From contig MU394098.1 of NCBI GenBank assembly GCA_022578605.1, positions 62,001-126,000 of the forward strand: 64,000 bases of DNA, read 5' to 3'. The translations under genes and the position numbers were made by a program. This document shows, in pieces, positions 58,351 through 64,000 of this stretch. The first letter of the stretch is position 1, and every line of letters starts with the position of its first letter. Under the pieces are notes generated by a model. The model worked only from the letters and a program-made list of their open reading frames with translations, was not told the origin of the DNA and ran no database searches. This DNA comes from Camillea tinctor. Taxonomy: Eukaryota; Ascomycota; Sordariomycetes; Xylariales; Xylariaceae.

Positions 58351-59477
58351 GGTTAAAAGTGCTTGTATAGATAGCGGGTTAAGGTGGTGCAATCATGTAT
58401 GACCTAGAAGGCGAGGGCGGAACTTATGTCAAGCTTCTCATCTACTTGTATATGTATATATCGAGTAGTCTAAGTAACTTATATTTGTTTTGACTTCTTC
58501 CTCCGTAGGGGGAAGAGAGGAGGGGAGGGGGGGAGGGAAGAGAAAAGGAGACTATCTTTGGATAGCTTAAGAACAAAGGGCTGTGATCCATCATACTACG
58601 TTTTCAGCCAATTTCGATTCCGAGAATGAGAGAAAGGGCCCATCAACAGCACTGAAATATACAATAAACATGGTCAATAAAGAAGAGAGATGGAGAGAGT
58701 GATCAAAGTGAAGGCCGGGGATAAGTTTATAGGTAACATGTAAGTTACCCAATTAGGTAGGTTACCTACTAAGGTAGGTTACCTAGGTAGGTTACCTAGG
58801 TACGCAGGCACAGTACACATAGTGTAAGTGGAGATGCATCATGTCGTCATCTTCCACGTACAATTGCCTAGGTAGGTAGATTAGCGTATGATAATAAGGT
58901 TTATATCTATTAAGTCACTTGCCACTATTATTCAGTCCCCCCTTTAACCACGTATGCCCTTCCCTTACTACATTACCTACATAGTAGGTAACTCAGTACA
59001 TACCTAGATAGTAGTCACTACTACTATCTACTACCCCGCATTTTGGCTAACGCTGCTTAGCATGTAACTTTAGTAGGTACATAACCTCCATGTACGTACA
59101 TACATTATCATGACATCACCATAGAGTAATAGTTGACATGTACTTGACAACACCGCCCAAAGGTATAACTTTTAGGTAGGTAGGCAGGTAGAGACAACCT
59201 AACTCCTACCTATTTACTAGAGATTTAGGTAGCTACCTAGGTACTCCTTACACAGTAGTGATCAACTCTTAAAAGAGCACAAGTTCTCTCTAAATCCATT
59301 TCTTCCCCAACTTACTTACCCCTTTACTTACTTTTACTTCTGAATTACAACACCTCACATCATATCACATCACAACACAACACAACAACCTCATCTATCC
59401 ATATCAAGCCAAATAAAATACTTAAAAGGAAAAAGAAAAATAGAGAGATCCAGCCCATAACAACACACGTCACCATC
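58351..59477. promoter_or_regulatory. Divergent promoter region, kinase (-) and LEA-like gene (+)
   Basis: About 1.1 kb separate two divergent starts. It contains a cluster of TAGGTAGGTTACC units (58741-58805), more scattered TAGGTA/TACCTA copies up to 59233, and a CA-rich leader before the LEA-like ATG. A CCCCT stress-element core (STRE-like) lies at 59329-59333. Function is inferred from position only. Confidence 0.4.
58741..58805. repeat. Tandem palindromic TAGGTAGGTTACCT cluster
   Basis: Four closely spaced units of the type TAGGTAGGTTACC, each containing GGTTACC or CCTAGG self-complementary cores, lie within 65 bases. The array can fold on itself and is the densest copy of an oligomer seen across this window. 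Confidence 0.8.
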
Positions 59478-59963
59478 ATGTCGTTCCTCTCAGAAGCTAC
59501 CGCCCGCCGCCTTTCCCTCGCCTCAACTTCCCGCATCGCCATGCTCCAGGCACCTCGCCAATTCAGTACCAGCATAGCAATGCAGAAGACCGTCACTGAG
59601 GCAGCCAAGGATACTGTGAAGAACATTGATCAGAAGATCTCAGACAAGCTTGTCGACGGCATCAACGCCAGCTGTAAGTGCCACCTCCTGTATCAGCTCG
59701 CACAGGTCATCGGAAACAGACCAGATCAGAATCCTCGCTGACCCATGATTCCAATCCTCACAGCTACCATAGCCCAGAAGGTCACAGGCAAAACTTCCGA
59801 GGCCAGCTCCAAAGCATCCGGTTCTGCCGAGGAGATCCGCTCCAAGATGAAGGCAGAGGCGGAAGAGCTGAAGGGAAAGGCGAAGGGTACTGCGGAAGAA
59901 GCTAAAGGAAAGGCCAAAGGTACGGCCGAGGAAGCCAAGGGCAAGGTACAGGGAAACCTATGA
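59478..59963 (+). CDS. Mitochondrial LEA-like stress protein
   Basis: Exons 59478-59673 and 59764-59963 join in frame to 131 residues. Residues 1 to about 36 form a mitochondrial-type presequence (Arg- and Ser-rich, with RQFSTSIAMQ near the likely cleavage). The rest is highly hydrophilic and helical. It ends in repeated 11-residue Lys/Glu/Ala units (AEELKGKAKGT, AEEAKGKAKGT, AEEAKGKVQG) like group 3 LEA proteins, which protect proteins and membranes during drying, heat or freezing. Third positions favour C and G, and the leader is CA-rich as in abundant fungal transcripts. The intron is 90 bases (GTAAGT donor, CTCACAG acceptor). The function is inferred from repeat composition, not from a defined active site. 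Confidence 0.86.
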
Positions 59964-62900
59964 GCCTAGGCTAAAGCTAAGGCGACAGGTGATGATAAGG
60001 GTTCTGCCTGTAAGAAAGAAGAAAGAAAAGAAGCAGTAAAAAACATCTCTTTCTAATAAGGTATGCATGGATGGTTAGCTCTCATGGACCGGAGTTTCGG
60101 TTTCCAGAATTGCAAAAAAGCAAAAAAAAGGGATAGGGATCTCAATACTACTTATGACTGATTTACGTAATGTTATACGTTTTTGCTGTGATGCCTCCAG
60201 TGTAAAAGGGGGGGAGAGGGGTAACTTTACATTAGCATTACCTACCTAGTATACTAGTCTTGGGTTGTATGAAGGACTTGAAGATCATCAATGAAGTGAC
60301 CGATAGACTTTGTAGGCCGATGGGCTAATAGAGTAGCTAACATGTTCGCCAGCAAAGTATACTGTGTTGGTATTACTCATGCTTCTGGTCACCAGGAGTC
60401 ATCTTAGTGCAAGCGTGCCCCTAAATTGTAAGTGACTTGAGCAGCAAATAAAGAAGGGGGGAGGGGGGGAGAGGTCAGTCTCAATAGAGACCTGAGATCT
60501 ATCCCAACATCTAGTCGGGCCTCCTGTAGCCGGGCTTGTTCGACTAGTTCACGAGCTCCGTCTCCCAGTTCTTAAGCTCATCTTGGTAACCTAGCCCGTA
60601 ATCCACTCACAGTAGCCGAGCGCATCTGCGGATCTCCGGACATATATGCCCACTGCTCCTATCCTGTTCCGAAAGGTTTCTTGCTTCGCAGTCTTGCTTG
60701 GAGCACCGTTATCTAGACTCTAACAGTATCGCCCTTGGAGGACACTGATACCGGAGCAGGCATGCGTCTCTTGCTTCAGGACGAACCTAACGTGTGTCCA
60801 TATGTGTGCAGAGAAGATTCCATTTGGAGAACCCTGTAGTCTCACCGGATCAATAAGTTCCTTTTGGGTATGATACCTCGAGCAGATATTCTCCCAGTCA
60901 CACACAAAACCACTTTGCTCGCGGCCAATTGGGGCTCTCCCATTGCTAAACTACCGCTTAGTACCTGTGCAGCCCCAGGGTCATCATCTTGCTGTCTCTC
61001 TCTCTCTCCCATCCTGTTGCTATCCTTCTCGGGAGTAGCCTTGGTGATCATCAAGCCACGCACCGCCTTGCATAGATACGGCATGAGTGCCCATACACGC
61101 AGAGAAAAAAGCGATGTATGTTTTCGGCGACGCCCGTAAACGCCTGCTCGACATTTACACGTAGAAGGGGCATGCTGTGCAAGTGCGTGAGGCGCGTTCA
61201 AGAGAATCTGGGATAACCTCTGTTGCAGCTTGCGCAAGACCACGCGAGATACCAATATCTACTGCCCCTACTGGAGCGCCCTGTAGTGAGGGAGGTCACG
61301 CGACATGTCCGTGTATAAAACGTCACGTCAGAGGCGAGGGAAGCGCTGAGCCTTGGGGCTTTGCCGACGATCATTTGCTCTTAGCTCAATCGGCTCTCCT
61401 GCCTGGGGCAATGCGGAAAAGCAAGCTCAGAAAAGGCGACGAATAAGGCGGAGTTGGAGACATGGCTAACTTATAACATGGAGGGTCGGAGCAAATCACG
61501 ACCTTTAGTCAACGCTGTAAGGTTAGATGGTTTCTGAACCCCCTTACTTAGCCACTTCAGCACAGCGATGTCTCCAATTGCCGGTCACATGTGCATTAGG
61601 TACGGTACCGCAGACATATACATCCAGCTTCGAAGCTGTGGCTCTGGCAGCATGGCTTTGCATGCAGTCATACTGTCCTCTACCTTGATCGCTATATCGT
61701 ACTAGGACTATCACTTACACCGTGTGCCTATATCGTGAGTTAGTCAGCATCCAGCTAACTCGGGAGCTACAGTCTCGTCACGAGACTCGCCTACTTTCCC
61801 AAGTGTGAGATATTGACCAAGCAGGTACCATAGGTAAGGGAGGAAAGCTCCGGCTGATGCCGAGTATCTACACTACGTACTTAGTCCGTCGTGGCTTTGC
61901 GCGGTAGACAAAGAGTGGTGAATGGATGAATGAATGAACGCGTCTGATGCATTCAGATTGGATTTGAGTATGGGCTTGGAGGTTTGGGAGGCCGCCCACT
62001 TCCATGCCCGCAGGCGGCTGACTCCACGCTTAACGGCACGCTTAACGGCACGCATCCCCCTTTTCTTTGCTCCCCACCGGTCCGCCCGCAGCGCGCGAAT
62101 GCTTCTTGGCAATCCGCAGCACGTTGTTCCTTCGCTATCCGACTTGGCCAAGCACACCGAGGGCTTAAGAGGGAAAATAAAGGAGAGACAGAGGGGAATG
62201 GAAGGGGGATGGAAACCTGCTTAGCTAGGCAGGCTAGCAGGTAGATAGGTGGACTATGGCTTGATGTATAGGTATGTATATACCAACGAAAAACGCGTAG
62301 GGGGGGATTAGGGTAGGAATATAGAAAATTTTAAAATAAGAAACAGGTACCGTGTAAGTATACACCAGCATTGCCATCCTGGTTGCCTGGGTACTTGGGT
62401 AAGTAGGGAGGTAGATATAGGTAGTAGATATTGCCAAGAAGGCCGGCAGTGCGGCAACGTCCTATCACCATTACTGCACATTCTATACTACATTAACCTA
62501 CATTTTGCTTATTTCACGTTAACTAGAACACTAAAGATATGTATGTCTAGTGTACATATGTTGCATATGTACTTCCATAGATACCTAACTGAAATGTATC
62601 TATCAAAAAGGGATGGCCGGCGAAGAAAGCCAAGCGGGCTTGGGCGGTAGGTTGACATGATACAGAGTGGCGTTTCCTTCTTCCCCAGGTTATGCTTGCT
62701 TCCCCATCCCTTCAAGCCAGCAAGCTATTTACCATATGAGACAGGCGTTGTGTGTAGGTAGGTAGGTAGCCTAACCAACACCTGTTTGAGGATTGCGAGC
62801 AAGCCCGAACGTCACTCAACTGGAGGAGCCCTGTCTTGGCAAGTCAAACCCACCAGCCTGGTGATGGGGAGGTTCGCACATGATTGCCGAAACATTGAGT

Positions 62901-64000
62901 GTACACCTTGGTTATGAGTGCATACAGGTACTTGTATACAGCGATCACCTGGAGGGGGGATATGGTTTGGGCTTTGGTCTCCATTTCCTTACACACACAA
63001 AGCGTGCCGCCGCGTGCGTGCCGTTTTAAGCGGGAAGCTGAGAAACAAAGAACCACTAATGCGCCACGGCTGGGGCAAAAGGCACCAAGGAGTTTCGGAA
63101 AGGATGTATCTTTGTCGTAGATACATGTGATACATTAGAGCCTCTTACACACAACGACTACTATAATATAGCGTAGTGTGTTTTATTATTATTAAGTATC
63201 GTAAGAACTATACTATGGTGTTAGTGTTGGCGATGCTGGTCGCCGAGACGCGCTTTGATGTTCTAAACGGAAAAGTAGGCACTTGGCCTCCTCTACTCTA
63301 TTTTATACATCATGCCGAGAGCCGAGAGAGTGGGTGAGATCCTTTTTCCCTCGGGGAGAAGAAAGAAATTGGAACCAACCAGAAAGATTGCCAAGCGAAA
63401 GTTCGATTATTCTCAATTGCTTCAGTTGCTTCAGCTTGAGCCGATGCAACCGATATTCAGGTCCAGTGAATAAGATCGCTGCCAATGGTCCGTGTAAACG
63501 TCTCTGGTTCAGCTTGAATTGCACGAAATCTGACGCAAGACATGGGGCCTTTGCCATTGTAATGGATCCCACCACATACAACACCTTAACATTTTATAGT
63601 TGGTCTTGCTTAACGATCCACCCGTCCGGCCGTCATAGCCGCATCCACACCACTACGACGGCATGATGGATGTTACGATACCTACACTTTCTTTCCCAAC
63701 CCCGTGGTTCGATTATACACTAAACCTAGAACAATTAGACCCGTAATTAGCTCTGCACGGGTATGCCGGGGAGCAGTGTAGTATCTGGGTATGGTATGGC
63801 GGGCATATAGAGTATAATATGGGCACTTACTTACATGTGGCCTACTCCATAAGTAAGTTACCTATTGTCTGTGACCTGGACTCGAAACAGCATTGGCAGT
63901 AAGCGTGCTACCAGTAGCGAGAGAATATATTGAAACGAAAATAGGACACCTACCTCTAGGTTAATGTAAAACAATATAGGCGGTAAATAAATATCTCTTT
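59964..64000. other. Gene-poor terminal region
   Basis: About 4 kb have no supported gene. Frames such as 60842-61255 (-), 61934-62224 (+) and 63283-63666 (+) show no domain, start context or splice pattern. The stretch 60480-61450 has a more balanced base composition than its surroundings and could be a decayed gene or transposon. A short tandem CGCTTAACGGCA duplication is at 62027-62052. The window ends inside AT-rich sequence. Confidence 0.45.

Noticed and set aside
60842..61255. 137-codon minus-strand frame
   Set aside because: The composition is mixed, with no domain or start context. An equally good overlapping frame exists on the other strand.

Overview
This window comes from the nuclear genome of a filamentous ascomycete (Pezizomycotina, probably Sordariomycetes). 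Genes are broken by short introns of about 50-175 bp with GT...AG ends and CTAAC/CTGAC-like branch points, coding exons are GC-rich, and the long intergenic stretches are AT-rich and pyrimidine-rich. The families present are typical fungal ones: DUF6590, DUF1996, a standalone thioesterase, an Atm1-type ABC transporter, an ascomycete multicopper oxidase, a P450 and lineage-specific kinases. No bacterial operons, CRISPR array or rRNA were seen. All exon joins were read by eye. Each multi-exon model given here closes in frame with an open reading frame of whole codons.

Layout. 0.5-3.5 kb: a DltE-like short-chain dehydrogenase (+) facing a four-exon thioesterase (-). 3.5-6.1 kb: gene-free sequence ending in a poly-G / N / poly-C assembly gap. 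6.1-7.8 kb: a single-pass membrane protein and a possible 53-residue membrane microprotein (-). 11.1-12.3 kb: a DUF6590 protein (-). 14.5-14.8 kb: a MITE-like element with perfect 46-bp terminal inverted repeats flanked by TA. 15.2-17.4 kb: the mitochondrial ABC transporter ATM1 (+). 19.2-24.0 kb: a secreted type-B carboxylesterase and a membrane-anchored 3beta-HSD-like enzyme, in tandem (+). 28.3 kb: a small conserved-looking protein (+). 31 kb: a 99-residue secreted protein (-). 34.3-36.3 kb: a multicopper oxidase (-). 39.1-41.9 kb: an F-box-like protein (+) converging on a kinase-like protein with a mitochondrial-type presequence (-). 45.3-49.8 kb: a P450 and a secreted DUF1996 protein (-). 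52.4-53.2 kb: a secreted Pro-rich protein with a Cys-rich tail (-). 54.8-58.4 kb: a 12-exon kinase with a GAQNAGG repeat linker (-). 59.5 kb: a mitochondrial LEA-like protein (+). 60-64 kb: no supportable gene.

The genes do not form one obvious pathway. Three predicted products carry mitochondrial presequences (ATM1, the DLE-kinase and the LEA-like protein). Four carry signal peptides (esterase, small Ala-rich protein, multicopper oxidase, DUF1996 protein), and the Pro-rich protein makes a fifth. Tailoring-type enzymes (thioesterase, SDR, P450, oxidase) are scattered without a PKS or NRPS core, so I do not call a biosynthetic cluster. The points most worth follow-up are the two divergent kinases, the MITE next to ATM1, the membrane microprotein and the assembly gap.
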